Counted from the stretch's first letter, positions 37,825 to 48,357 are shown. The stretch is 64,000 nucleotides of DNA from Chinchilla lanigera (GCF_000276665.1 NW_004955433.1:20785758-20849757); one strand, 5' to 3'. Translations and numbers: made by a program. The notes: generated by a model not told the origin, from the letters alone.

Positions 37825-38047
37825 NNNNNNNNNNNNNNNNNNNNNNNNNNNNNNNNNNNNNNNNNNNNNNNNNNNNNNNNNNNNNNNNNNNNNNNNNNNN
37901 NNNNNNNNNNNNNNNNNNNNNNNNNNNNNNNNNNNNNNNNNNNNNNNNNNNNNNNNNNNNNNNNNNNNNNNNNNNNNNNNNNNNNNNNNNNNNNNNNNNN
38001 NNNNNNNNNNNNNNNNNNNNNNNNNNNNNNNNNNNNNNNNNNNNNNN
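37825..38047. other. Assembly gap (223 N)
   Basis: Run of 223 undetermined bases. Frames of about 100 codons crossing it are artefacts of N translation. Confidence 1.
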
Positions 38048-38086
38048 CATCTTTGCCTCCAAGATGCTAATACCCATCTGACTTGT

Positions 38087-38135
38087 ATTCTAGCTACACT
38101 GAACTACTCATATTGTAGTTCAGTGTAGCCAGAAT
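38087..38135. repeat. Strong inverted repeat (hairpin) beside the gap
   Basis: The 21-nt arms 38087-38107 and 38115-38135 pair at 20 of 21 positions with a 7-nt loop (TCATATT). The centre reads ACACTGAACTAC / GTAGTTCAGTGT. Only 39 bases separate it from the gap. Confidence 0.95.
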
Positions 38136-38731
38136 GTAACATTTTTCCATTTTTCTAAAACTGAGGTCAGTTCTGATTTCTACAACTGAGGGATTTTTTT
38201 CCTATCATCTGAAAAGTAAGCTTTTTCTTGTTTATCAGTATCATTTGAAAATTTCTTCATTATGAACTCTGCCTTTTTATCCCCACTGAATAGCCCTCAT
38301 TCTTGAGAAATACAGCTCCTCTGTCTAGAATCTTCCATGTTGGATGGGTTGAAGTTGACAGTCTCAGTGCCATAGTCAGTATGTATGGTAATGAAAGAAC
38401 CATTGAATTTCTGATACATATATATCACTGAAAAGCGGGAAGAAATGGTGGCTAAGTGAAAGAATAAAATCTGTATTGTGCCAAAGGTTTTTGCTAAGTT
38501 TCAGTTGCTCGTATCATAAAAGAAGTGACTGTGTGATGGTATGTTGGCCTCCTTCCGTTTGTAATATATTACACCATAAGCTTCAAATTAATAATAAATG
38601 CTTCAAAACAAAAAGTAAAAGTACTGCAAGGGCTTATCCAGCTAACCCTTGTAATGAAACAATATAAAACCCTTCAGTAAGTATTATGGTTATCCACAGC
38701 AAATAAATTATATGATCATAGAGTAAAACCA

Positions 38732-39345
38732 ATTTTTTTTCGTTTTTATTTTTTAAATATATATTTGCAATACATGATGATGACGACATTCCTTGTGCGC
38801 TGTTGGTGCTTCACCAACATGCCTTAATTCTCTTTTCCTCCCCTTTCCCTCTCCTCCTTCCCCCTCCCTTCATCTCTTGGTACATCTTGCAAAAGAAGTA
38901 TTTCCTTATTTCGTATTATCTATCTTTATTGATATTTTGGGTCTCTGATATAAGGGAAACCATGCGATATTTAAGTTTTTGCATATAATGTATTTTACTT
39001 AGCATTATGGTTTCAAGGTGTTTCTATCTTTCTACAAATAACTCGAGTTTATCCTTTATGGAGGATGAGTCCTCCATTTTGTATAAATACTACATTTTCT
39101 TTATGCACTCATCTGTTGATGGACATATAATTTGCTTAAAGATTTAGTTACCATGAATTATACTGCTGTAAACATGGCTATGCACTGTATCACTGGAACA
39201 TAATGTCTTTAACTCTTTCAGGAAGATACCTAGAAGTAGAATAGCTGGGCAGAATAGAAAGTCTCTTTTTTAGTTTTTTGATGTATTTCCATAGTGCTTT
39301 AAATTTCAACTGGGTTTTTCTTCAATTGGAAGATACTGATTTGTT
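38732..39345 (-). mobile_element. L1 3' end, minus strand
   Basis: Poly-T-rich start at 38732-38760, then the pyrimidine-rich complement of the L1 3' UTR (38825-38880), then 'catctgttgatggacatata' (about 39109) and 'cctagaagtagaatagctgg' (about 39228), which are reverse-complement ORF2 C-terminal landmarks. 5'-truncated near 39345. The 3' UTR matches the copies at 26.9 and 49.5 kb. Confidence 0.85.
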
Positions 39346-39587
39346 AAAAAAAAAGTTCAAAAGAGTGACCTGGTGCCTTCCTGTAATGATGAAGGCTTTA
39401 AACAGATAGCACCAATGTTAATTCACTATAATGAAACTGCCATATTGAAGAAGCGCAGAGTTCTCTAAGTATGTACCACGGCAGTAAAATCTCATCTGAA
39501 AGGGTAGCTTTCCACTGAGCACTCACAGTACGTTACAAGGCTTCCTGAGGGAAGGTGGCGGGAAGGGAATGAGGAAAGTGAGGGATG

Positions 39588-39940
39588 GATCTTGTCTTGG
39601 TTACTTTTCTCTCCTTGCTGAGACAAAATACCTGACACCCAGAATTAAGGAAGGAAATGTTTATTTAGCTTACACTCTGTGGAGGCAGAGTGGCACATGG
39701 CAGAGGGCAACAGTTCATGGTGGCAGAAGATCACAAAAGCAACCAGAGCAAAAGGGAGGAGTGGCAGCAAGCAGCTTCTTTCTCTCCCTTACAGTATGCA
39801 AACTACCCAACCCAGAGTAGTGTAGCACTCAAAACCATAACCCCAGCGTTAGAACATGGATGGATCATAAACTCTAGAAGCCTGCCCCATGACTGCATGA
39901 GGCTTTGGGGAGACATCCAGACACAAACCATAGCAGAGCT
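39588..39940 (-). mobile_element. Solo MaLR LTR, minus strand, near-intact
   Basis: The LTR spans 39593-39935 (343 bp). Read on the minus strand it starts TGCTATGGTTTGTGTCTGGA and ends AAGTAACCAAGACA. The flanks GATCT (39588-39592) and GAGCT (39936-39940) are a 5-bp duplication with one mismatch. It shares its overall layout with the LTR at 12.1 kb, in the opposite orientation, and has no internal region. Frames of 83 and 105 codons inside it are incidental. Confidence 0.9.
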
Positions 39941-40184
39941 GCACTACTTTTATGCAGGATGTGAAGAGAGATATGTTACAGGTGCAAAATGCGCAGCACA
40001 TTTTTAGCTCTTAATATGAAAAAAATTAAAAGAATATGAAATATCTTGCTAAGACCTGAATTTGCATGTAAGCCACATATTAAAATGCTTATGTTTTGAG
40101 AATATTGGGTTAAATAAAATGTTCTTGTGAAATGATAACATTAATTGGCAGTTTTGAGGGTTTTAATGTAGCTGCTAGAAACTT

Positions 40185-40520
40185 TATAATTGAGCAAGGG
40201 CAGTGTGTTTGTGGTTCACATCATATCTATTAGACAGGCTAGTGTAGGGCTTCAGACAAAAGCACAGATATTTGTGACCTTTTCTCCATGTGCAAATGGA
40301 CAGAAATGAGAGAGAAGCAGAGCTAGTGTGAGAGAGAAGGAGAGATCTGTTGTCTTTTCCTCTTTTGATAAAGCCCCTAGCATTACCTGACAAGATTAAG
40401 GCCTCATCCTATCAACTCACTCATTACCTCTTTATGTACTTTATCTCCAAATAGAATTCATTTGAGGATCAGTGGTATAAATTTTCAATTTTGCACTAAT
40501 ATAACCCAGTCCACACTATT
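40185..40520 (-). mobile_element. MaLR LTR of a partial provirus, minus strand (diverged)
   Basis: 'cattacctctttatgtactt' then 'tatctccaaatagaattcat' corresponds to the reverse complement of the LTR 5' half (…cctaatcacctcctaaaggccccatctccaaatac…). Its edge next to the internal region is near 40515-40520. Confidence 0.55.
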
Positions 40521-40890
40521 TCACCTGTCATCCCCTAAAGTTTATATGCTTCTTTATGCAAAATATAGTCACTCTTCCAACAACACTGAGGTTTAATTCA
40601 TTCCAACATCATCTCTAATGTTTAACATCCAAATTCTCATGGAAATAGCTAATCAGACATGGATGAAACCTGAGGTGTGATTCACTTTAAAGCAAAATCC
40701 CTCTTTGGGTAGGAACCTGTAAAATCAGATAAGATATGTACTCTCAAAATATAGACACAACCAGGATAGGAAAGACCCTCTCATTCCAAACAGAATAAAT
40801 AGGAAAGGAAACATGCATGCAGGTGGATTTCTTGTGAGGACTAGAGCAGGGATTCCATAGGCTGGCATCAGCCTGAACAGCAGGTGATAC
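40521..40890 (-). mobile_element. MaLR internal region remnant, minus strand
   Basis: 'tttatgcaaaatatagtcac' then 'ttaattcattccaacatcat', '...gaggtgtgattcac' and 'ggtaggaacctgtaaaatca' follow, in order, the reverse complement of the 3' part of THE1/MST-type MaLR internal sequence. It adjoins the LTR to its left, as expected for a minus-strand copy. Its 5' part and the other LTR are not seen. No coding capacity remains. Confidence 0.65.
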
Positions 40891-41540
40891 CAAAAGGATA
40901 GTGGGTACTGTGCTCATTGCAGCTTTGTTATTCTCAGGCTATAGCACATACCTTTTCCCTTTCTCTGACTTGACCCAAATTAACTCACAGGGAATGTTTC
41001 CTTTCCTACTTTTAATAAATATAAAAGCTTGCTACTATTTGTGCTTCTCTTGGCCAACTCTTTATTCAGGACAGAAAGAATGTAGAAACTACCTCTAGGA
41101 GGAGACTGCAGGACCCACAAACCTTTTAACAGTGATAAGAAGAAATCAGGCTGCCTTCCAAGTATGTTTAGCGAACTCCTCAGTTCAGTGTCCGTATCAA
41201 TCTCATAAGTTTTCCTTAAAACTTTCCTTAAAACTACAACATTAGAGCTAAGTTCTTTCTCACACTTTAACAATGATCATTTTACCTCTAATTTCCAATG
41301 ATGTATTTTTCATTTTTAACTAAAACCTCACCACGATGACCAATTCCATATTTCTATCAATCATATATTCTGTTTATTATGACATGATTTTTTTCACAGA
41401 CAAAATAAGTTTTCTCTATGGATCTCGACACAGGTACTACAATTTGTATTAGTGAGAACTCTTCAGAGAATTACAATCAAAAGTGGATTATCTGTGCTCA
41501 AACAACCAACTGACTCACCTCTGTCTTCATCTGCCTTTCT

Positions 41541-41541
<1 letters not shown>

Positions 41542-41572
<31 letters not shown>
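41542..41572. repeat. (TG)n microsatellite
   Basis: About 15 uninterrupted GT units. Confidence 0.96.
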
Positions 41573-41574
<2 letters not shown>

Positions 41575-41730
41575 CTTTATGCATGCACATGCATTGGAAG
41601 AAAATTAACATAATATATCAGTTTATGAGATTATAAAGTTTGGCAAGTTCCAAGATCCATGAAATGAATTAGCAAACTGGACTCTCAGGACAGCTGATAG
41701 CATAGTACCAAGATGAAGATAGGTGACGGT

Positions 41731-41877
41731 TTGGTGTGATGGCACACACCTGTAATTTCAGCACTCAGGAGGCTGAGGTAGGAAAAGTGCTATGATTTTG
41801 AGGCCAGCCTGGTCTACATAAGCAAGTTTAAGGCCATCCTGCCCTACACAGCAGGTCTCTGTTTCAAAAACAGATAA
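41731..41877 (+). mobile_element. B1 SINE, plus strand, nested in LTR
   Basis: 'ggtttggtgtgatggcacac', 'cactcaggaggctgaggtag', 'gaggccagcctggtctacat', then a second related segment and 'ggtctctgtttcaaaaac'. Moderately diverged. Confidence 0.9.
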
Positions 41878-43147
41878 AGGCTGTTAGACCTAAAATCCAG
41901 ATAGAGCCAAAGTTTCAGTACAAGGACAATGAAGTGATGCCATGCATGTTTCAAGAGCCGTAGTGCAGAAATTCTTTCCTACTCTGAGAAGAATCAGTCC
42001 CTTTCTTCTACTGTGGCTTCCAGTTGATTGAATTAAGGTCCAGCCAATCAAGGAGAATAATGTTTTGATCATTCCTTGAATTTAAATGTTGAACTCATCC
42101 AAAAATATCTTCCCAGTAAAACCAAGAATAGTGTTTGACCAAATATCTTGTCATGCTCAGTTATGCTCATGTGTTCTTTTCAGGGAATATTGCTCTCATA
42201 ATGGGAAGTCTTTAAATTTTAACAAAAAAGAACACTTAGAAAAGGAAGTAAGATGTCACTTACTACCTGGGAAGCATTATTCAAGATCTACTGTGTACTT
42301 TTCAAACTCTTGGTTGGCAAAACAAAAAATCATGCACCAAACAAGATCAGAATATCTAATACATAGTACAATGCTACCTGATTTAAATCACTGAATCATT
42401 TAAATATTTCAGTCATTGAAAGTTGGATTCAGGTGCTTCCCAGATAAATGAGCATGGGACAATTGAGTCTATGAACTGAATAAATCCAAGATCCAATATA
42501 CATTGACCAAGTCCTTGACACCTAGGAGCATTAAATAATCTTCCCTAAGATTTTAATGTGCCCTAGGTTTTTGGAGTATAACCATTATTTTTCATGATAA
42601 CATCTTATAATATTATGTATTATACAGGAAAAAAAAATTGAATGGGGAGAGGACAACAAGTGTTCAAATTCCAACTCAGGAAACCTACTCACAGTCCCTC
42701 AATCTAAATGTACCATCTTGATCAGGGAGATGTCTGTATATCATTCTGAGTTTTCATGGAAATAAAACACAGCACATTGGATTTGAAGAGTAGGATTATG
42801 AGGAAATGATATGCTGAAATCAAATTTGAAAGGTTCTGGCTTTCTAACCTCCTCAGATCATTATTTTTTGATATTTGTTCATTTATTTAGCATATCTGAG
42901 CTTCTACTCTTATCAGCAGTGGTAGACACCTGGAATTTATTTTAATTAAAAAACATGTTCAATAAATAATCAGCAGTAGTACCAAAAAGTATAAGTGCTG
43001 GTATATATTACATTTCTTGCAAGGGATCTTTTGGGTTATTTTTTCAAGTGAAAGGAAGGGGATTTGATGAAAGATAATAGACCTACGAGTAGAGTGAATC
43101 TGAGTATAGTCTTGAAGAATAAGAAAGCAATAAAACAGAAAAATGAT

Positions 43148-43318
43148 CTGGGTGTGGTAGCACATGCCTGTAATCCCAGCACTTAGGAGGCTGAAACAGG
43201 AGGATCACCATTAGTTGGAGGCCAGCTTGGGCTACATAAGTGAGTTCAAGGTCATTTTGCATGACATAGTGAGACCCTGTCTCAAAAACACAAAAAACAA
43301 AAAACAAAAGAAAACATT
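43148..43318 (+). mobile_element. B1 SINE, plus strand
   Basis: 'ctgggtgtggtagcacatgc', 'aatcccagcacttaggaggc', the duplicated 'gggctacataagtgagttca' segment, 'gagaccctgtctcaaaaaca', then an A-rich tail. Well preserved. Confidence 0.95.
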
Positions 43319-43569
43319 GAAGATGAGAGAACCAAAAATATTCAAGACTATTACACTGGTGAGCATGCATTTGATTTTCCTAGCTTTTAATTTAAAACTA
43401 AGTCAGTTCATTGATAGGTTCTTGGTATCCCTAGAACAAGTAAGGATAGCTTCAATGAAGCAACTTCCATGTGCATTATTGTGTAGAATGTCTCAACCTA
43501 TGAGAATTTTAAGGTATCAGAATTTAGCAAATGTAAGATGATGATGAGAAAGCACAACTATTGGTCAAT

Positions 43570-43800
43570 ATTCCCATTGCTGGGGGAAAAAAATCTCACA
43601 CCTACAACTTGAAGGAAAAGGGTCTCTTTGACTCAGTGTCCATGGTGTTCAGTCTGAAGTCAGAGGAGCCTTGGCAGAAATTCATGGTGTAGGAAATCTC
43701 CTCATCCCTCGGTGGTCAGGAAGCACAGTAAGAGAGGAGGAGCTGAGGACAACTTATGGTTTCTATCTAATATCAACTCAAAGCCTCCTATATGCAGAGC
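43570..43800 (-). repeat. MT/ORR1-like LTR fragment, minus strand
   Basis: 'ttcccattgctgggggaaaa', 'ctcagtgtccatggtgttca', 'gtggtcaggaagcacagtaa' and 'gagaggaggagctgagga' match the reverse complement of a rodent MaLR LTR 3' half. The right boundary with the next, oppositely oriented LTR is unclear. Confidence 0.6.
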
Positions 43801-44198
43801 AGGACTTTTCAAAGGTGATTATATTAGGAGGGCTTACAGCCACCCTGTGAAATGGGGCCCATTTGAAAGAGCAGTGTCAGTGGGGCACAACAAGAAGGAA
43901 TATCTCCCTGCCCTCTCCTTACTTCATACTCTCTGTTTCTGGGCCAGCATGCCACAGGCCTTTTTTTCCTCTGCCACGCCCCTCTGCCATGCAGTCCTAA
44001 AAAACACATTTTCTCCTTTAAGTTATGGATATGAGGTACTGGGTCTCAGCAATGAGAAAAAAAGCTGGGGATTTAGCTCAGCGGCAAAGCGCCTGCCTGG
44101 CAAGCGCAAGGTCGTGAGTTCGGTTCCCGGTACCGGAGAAAAACCAAAACCAAAAAAAAAAAAAAAAAAGTTAGCAATGAGAAAAATGACTAAGACCA
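43801..44198 (+). repeat. MaLR LTR 3' part, plus strand, with nested ID
   Basis: 'tcctctgccacgcccctctg' (about 43967), then 'tcctttaagttatggatatg' and 'gggtctcagcaatgagaaaa', then, beyond the inserted ID, 'gaaaaatgactaagacca' give a typical LTR 3' end. A 206-codon plus frame across this and the neighbouring LTR is the longest in the window and is not a gene. Confidence 0.75.
44048..44186 (+). mobile_element. Young ID SINE with 14-bp duplication, nested
   Basis: The element (about 44064-44172) starts 'gctggggatttagctcagcg' (A box) and has 'gagttcggttcccgg' (B box), a 3' extension 'gagaaaaaccaaaacc' and oligo-A. The exact duplication AGCAATGAGAAAAA lies at 44048-44061 and 44173-44186. It sits inside an LTR. 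Its 3' extension matches the copy at 63.9 kb. Confidence 0.96.
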
Positions 44199-44340
44199 CA
44201 CCCTTCCACACCATGCGACTACTGGGGGAATCCACTGATGATTATGTTGCCCTCAAGAGCCAGTTAACATATAAAAGTTCCACTTTTGAGCTAGAGACTT
44301 TTGATGTACTTTTCAAATCTAAATCAAAATAGCATATGAG

Positions 44341-44380
44341 GTTTTTGTTTTGTTTTGTTTTGTTGCTTTGTTTTGTTTTA
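44341..44380. repeat. (GTTTT)n low-complexity repeat
   Basis: Repeated GTTTT units with minor variants. Confidence 0.9.
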
Positions 44381-45134
44381 TGCCATGCTCTGAAGACTGT
44401 GCAATGCTTCAAACTTGGTTTTGGTTCTTGTCTTCTTATTTGCAATTTAAGGCAACTATATATTTGGATATTATTATCCAAATCCTACATATGATGCAAA
44501 TGAGACTCAGCAGAGTTAGGCAATGTTACCAGATTTTAAGTAACAAGAGCAAACAACACCGTCAATAAATCAGGTCCCCAATCTGTAATGTTGTCTTTCA
44601 GTGTGCTACCTCTGGACTAAAAATGTCTTACATTATTATTCTGCAAAAGTTAAAATTATGATATATGCATCACCCAGAAGATGGGAATGACTCTCATCCT
44701 TCAAAATATTTCTTAGGGTGAAGGACTGCACTGCTTCAAAGAGTTGTACAAATTAATGATTAGTATCCCAAGGTGCTGTTTCATAAAGAATAAGAAGGGA
44801 AACTTGGCATGGTAGGTTTTGGAGAAAGGCGTTTTCCAGCATTCACATCTGCACCTGAAAGCCCCTTGAAATGGACCCTGTAGATTTTGAACCTGACCAT
44901 ATTTTGAAAATCCTGCCAGGACATATTAGCTACAAAGTACTTGTCAGGATTGACCTACTGACCTGATTGGTGGGCTGACTCCGCATTATCCATCTGGAAG
45001 CTAAAGCATGTCTGCCAAACACAATGGTCAGAGTTTTGGCAGGGCTGGAATTGAACTATCCTTTCTAATGGAGCCTTGGTAACAGTTTCATTTACCTCTT
45101 AGGGCCATTACATGAATGTTACAATAATGTCATG

Positions 45135-45300
45135 CTTAGTGGAGTGGAAAATACATAGGCTTAGGATTCTCCAAACATTAGAGTCTGAATTGATTTGACT
45201 ACTTAATTGTTTTTCAATTGCAGTGCCACCTTCAGGCTCAGGCTCTTTTAAACCTATAAAATGAGGACAATGATTTCTCTGAATTGTTTTGACTATTAGC
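45135..45300 (+). repeat. MIR SINE, plus strand (ancient)
   Basis: 'aaaatacataggcttaggat' (MIR start-like) followed by '...caccttcaggctcagg' and 'aacctataaaatgaggacaa' (MIR …ctgtaaaatgggga…). Strongly diverged. Confidence 0.55.
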
Positions 45301-45324
45301 GATAGTGCCCTGTGGTACAAGTAA

Positions 45325-45580
45325 GAGACATTTATTCAACTCTCACTATGCTCAGTACTATACAAAGTACTTTACAAAAAAAAAAAAAATCTTAGTTCAC
45401 TGGGAAAAGGCCTACTTACTTAGATACCATCATTATCTCAATTTAAGGATTAAGAAATTAAATTAGAGAGTCAAATTTTTTTAACCATCTGCAACAATTT
45501 AAGAAACATCTGCATAGGATTTGGTGTTAATAGACTAGGCCTAGAATCTATATGACTTCTCATTACATAAAGAACTATCT
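45325..45580 (-). repeat. MIR SINE, minus strand (ancient)
   Basis: 'ctcactatgctcagtactat' then 'acaaagtactttac', an A-run, 'ataccatcattatctcaatt' and 'aaggattaagaaattaaatt' are the reverse-complement MIR order. It adjoins a plus-strand MIR tail to tail. Confidence 0.6.
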
Positions 45581-46291
45581 TCCTTTGATATTGTATTAAT
45601 TGATTATTTTCTATTTAGGAAAATTGTCTAGGAATCACCCACCCAAATTTCAAATGGCATGGACAAAAGCTTTAGAAAATTTGCCTATAGCTGACACCAT
45701 ATAAGTTAGTGTTTAATTGCTTGCAAGTATGGCAGATAAGTATATTAACTGATTTGCTGTGGTGCTTAGCTCTCCTCAGTTGCCCTTGGCTTCCTCTAGG
45801 AAGTGTACTAGTGGAATCATTGAGCTCAAAGCAATTTACCATTCATTGAACTAAGTGTTTTGCAGAAGTCTCTATTGATTCATTATCCTTAAAGAGTGCC
45901 CCTTTGATGGTAAATGAATAAATATGAGAAACTGTCTTTAAGGAATAAAAATTGGCTGAAATAGTACTTTCTGAAGGAAAATGCAGTCCTATTTGTGTGT
46001 GAGTGCATGTGTGTACTGCTGGTAGGTTTTCTAATAAGGGAATCTTACTGCTCAGTTTCTCTTTTGTTAAAATGCTTACTATTAAGGATACGCCTCAGGG
46101 CAAGCTGAGTCAGGAACATAAACAAAAATAAATGAATCATGTAGAGAGACGAGAAAAGATGAACTAAAGAGAGGTGACCAGGTGACCATAGATGTTCTCC
46201 AAAAACTGACTACAGAACGATTTCAAATCTAAACTCATTTGAAAATTTATAAAGTGCTTGATTCAGATTAAATCTAATATTTTGAGTAAAT

Positions 46292-46403
46292 ATAAAGTAA
46301 GTGGGTCATGGATATAGTTTAGTGGCATAGCACCTGCCTGGCAAGCATGAGGTCCTGAGTTCAATTTCTGACACAAAAATAAATAAATTAATAAATAAAG
46401 TAA
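46292..46403 (+). mobile_element. ID SINE, plus strand, moderately diverged
   Basis: 'catggatatagtttagtggc', 'cacctgcctggcaagcatga', 'gagttcaatttctga', then an (AAAT)n tail. The apparent duplication ATAAAGTAA at 46292-46300 and 46395-46403 is AT-rich and so less certain. Confidence 0.88.
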
Positions 46404-46594
46404 ATGTCTTCATATTATGAAAGAAAACATCAAGGTGAAGACTTCAATTGTGGCTGTCAAATGAATGCTACCCAGCTCAGAAATATACACCACTCTTCAA
46501 CTATCCTGTGTCTCTCTTTGAGCAAACCATTTATTCTTAAAAGCTAGAAATTTTATACTTATCGATTAAAGAAGGAAAGTTACAAAGGAAAATT

Positions 46595-46660
46595 ATTTTG
46601 AGGATTTGAGGTTCAAATCCCTGTTCTACTTCTCACTAAGTATATTGCCATTTATAAATA
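46595..46660 (+). repeat. MIR fragment, plus strand
   Basis: 'gaggttcaaatccctgttct' then 'acttctcactaagtatattg' resembles the MIR …gggttcaaatcctggctctgccacttactagctgtg… part. Confidence 0.5.
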
Positions 46661-47836
46661 AGAAAATTATTCCATAATTAGGTGGATATGTGTGATTCAT
46701 AGTATCTATGCAGTTTTGAGAAAACTTTAGTACTTATGATTCCTGACTTACAATGTTTCAGTGTGGGAGTTTACAATGATGCCAAGTGGTACATATGTGT
46801 TGGAAGACTATATCACATTTTGAATTTTGATTTTTTCCATAGCTACAAGTATATAGTATGCTCCTCTTATAATCCTTGTTAATAACAATAGACTATAGCT
46901 CCCAGTCACTCAAGTGACCATGAAAACAATTAAAATGTACTGTGTTCTAATCTATGGTATTTGGTAAATTAGATATATTAAATGAATTCATATTATACAA
47001 TACTTTTAACTTAACCAAGACTTAACACCTTGAAATTCAAGGAACAGCTATAAACAATATGTGAAATTTCCTTTTCCATCAAAATATCCCTCTCTAAAAT
47101 TTCACAAATTTGTAATTCTAAATCTAGGAAACTAGGAACTGATTTTCATGAGAAAAAAAATCACTTAAGCTCTGTTGCTTGCTCTCACTCATAAATATAA
47201 GTTAATTGTTTGCTAAAAGAGGTTTTACTCCCTCTCATCCAATGATAATGACCTCCTGGAACATTCTGTTGGAAATATCTCTAAGGTTATGTAAGATCCT
47301 TAACAAAAACTGTTCCTATTACTAAATCAACCAAGAAAAGACATGCCAAGTATGTTCCATATTGGAATAGATGATCTACAACACTGTCTCTCAATCAAAA
47401 TGTCTAGGATTATGGAATATGTTGAATAAGGTTACACTGGAATCAAGGTTCAAAAAGAACTAGTGTTCTTTTAGTTCTAGTGCAGTAACAAGTTGATGTC
47501 ACAAGTACGCATTAAGCAACAGATTAAACTGAAGCCTGCAGTAGAGTTAGGGACAAATATAAATTTAATATAAACACCCTGTCTTCAATGAGCAGACCAC
47601 TGTCTACCTAGGCTTCTAGACTTACAAAGTACTCTCATTAAAAAGGATCAATAATGTTCATGAGCACATTTGTGCACAAAATAGACATTTGTAAACAATT
47701 AGAAAAAACATCTCTATTAATTATATGATTTTATGACATTTATATTTAATGAACATTTTCACATTCTTACCATTAGATTAAATTCAACAACTCACCCTCA
47801 CTGTGAATTAGCTAATATTGTGGTTCTTCTTTAATA

Positions 47837-48357
47837 TACAGTTAGTCCCCAACCTACCAACATTCACATTGTGAACTTTCACAGATATGAATGGACCTCA
47901 GATTATGAGCTTTCATAGATGAAACAAATGGAGCAAATAGCTCACATGTCTGCTGAACATTTTCACAGTTGTGTTGCTGTGTGCTTACTGTGCAGTGCAA
48001 TACTTTACAGTAGTACAGTGCTCCATTGGAGCCCATAATATCCAGAAGCAAAAGAAAACACCAATGTGATGTGGAGGGGACTGCTAGAAAGTACAATGCA
48101 ATAACCATGGAAACACAAGTGAAAATAATTAAGAGATTGGACCAAAGTGAAAAGATGGCACTGTAACACCATTTTAATGTAACTGTAAAAGTAAAACTAA
48201 TTTATTTACAGTATTTGGCTGTGGTTTTTTTGCTTTACATAGTACAGTTATTTTGAAGGTGTGGAAGACTAATTTTCAGACTTTCTAACAATGAAGAATT
48301 TGAATTATGAAGGTTCTCCCGGAATGGAATTCATTCATAAATCAGGAATTTACTGAA
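47837..48357 (+). mobile_element. Tigger-like (pogo/Tc1-type) DNA transposon relic
   Basis: Element 47839-48355. The left end CAGTTAGTCCCCAACCTACC follows a TA, and the right end '…aatcaggaatttactg' is its imperfect inverted copy, as in Tigger/MER44-type elements. Inside, about 48048-48165, one plus-strand frame keeps a decayed stretch resembling the N-terminal helix-turn-helix part of a pogo-family transposase (basic Lys/Arg start, then a Val-Lys-Ile-Ile-Lys-Arg core) before a stop. The centre and C-terminal catalytic region are missing, so it was immobile long ago. The right TA is mutated. Confidence 0.72.

Larger units (their letters stand above)
41445..42170 (-). mobile_element. Old MLT1-like LTR, minus strand, with nested B1
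   Basis: The left edge 'tgtattagtgagaactcttc' (41445) is the reverse complement of an LTR 3' end (…gactaataca). At the right, 'gaatagtgtttgaccaaata' (about 42126) is the reverse complement of the 5' region. 'caccttccagttgattgaat'-like text lies near 42015-42035. It is interrupted by a (TG)n at 41542-41572 and a B1 at 41731-41877. Family name from memory; hedge accordingly. Confidence 0.6.

Noticed and set aside
37759..38081. ORFs of about 100 codons across the N run
   Set aside because: They exist only because N codons are read as open.
38087..38135. Possible microRNA precursor hairpin
   Set aside because: The stem of 21 bp with a 7-nt loop is shorter than usual pre-miRNAs, and the location next to an assembly gap makes an artefact at least as likely.
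44064..44150. tRNA gene-like sequence (also at 34.0 and 63.9 kb)
   Set aside because: A/B boxes are present, but the copies have A-tails and target-site duplications, so they are tRNA-derived ID SINEs, not tRNA genes.
43712..44332. 206-codon plus-strand ORF, the longest in the window
   Set aside because: It runs through two LTR pieces and an inserted ID with its A-tail (giving a Lys run). No family signature.
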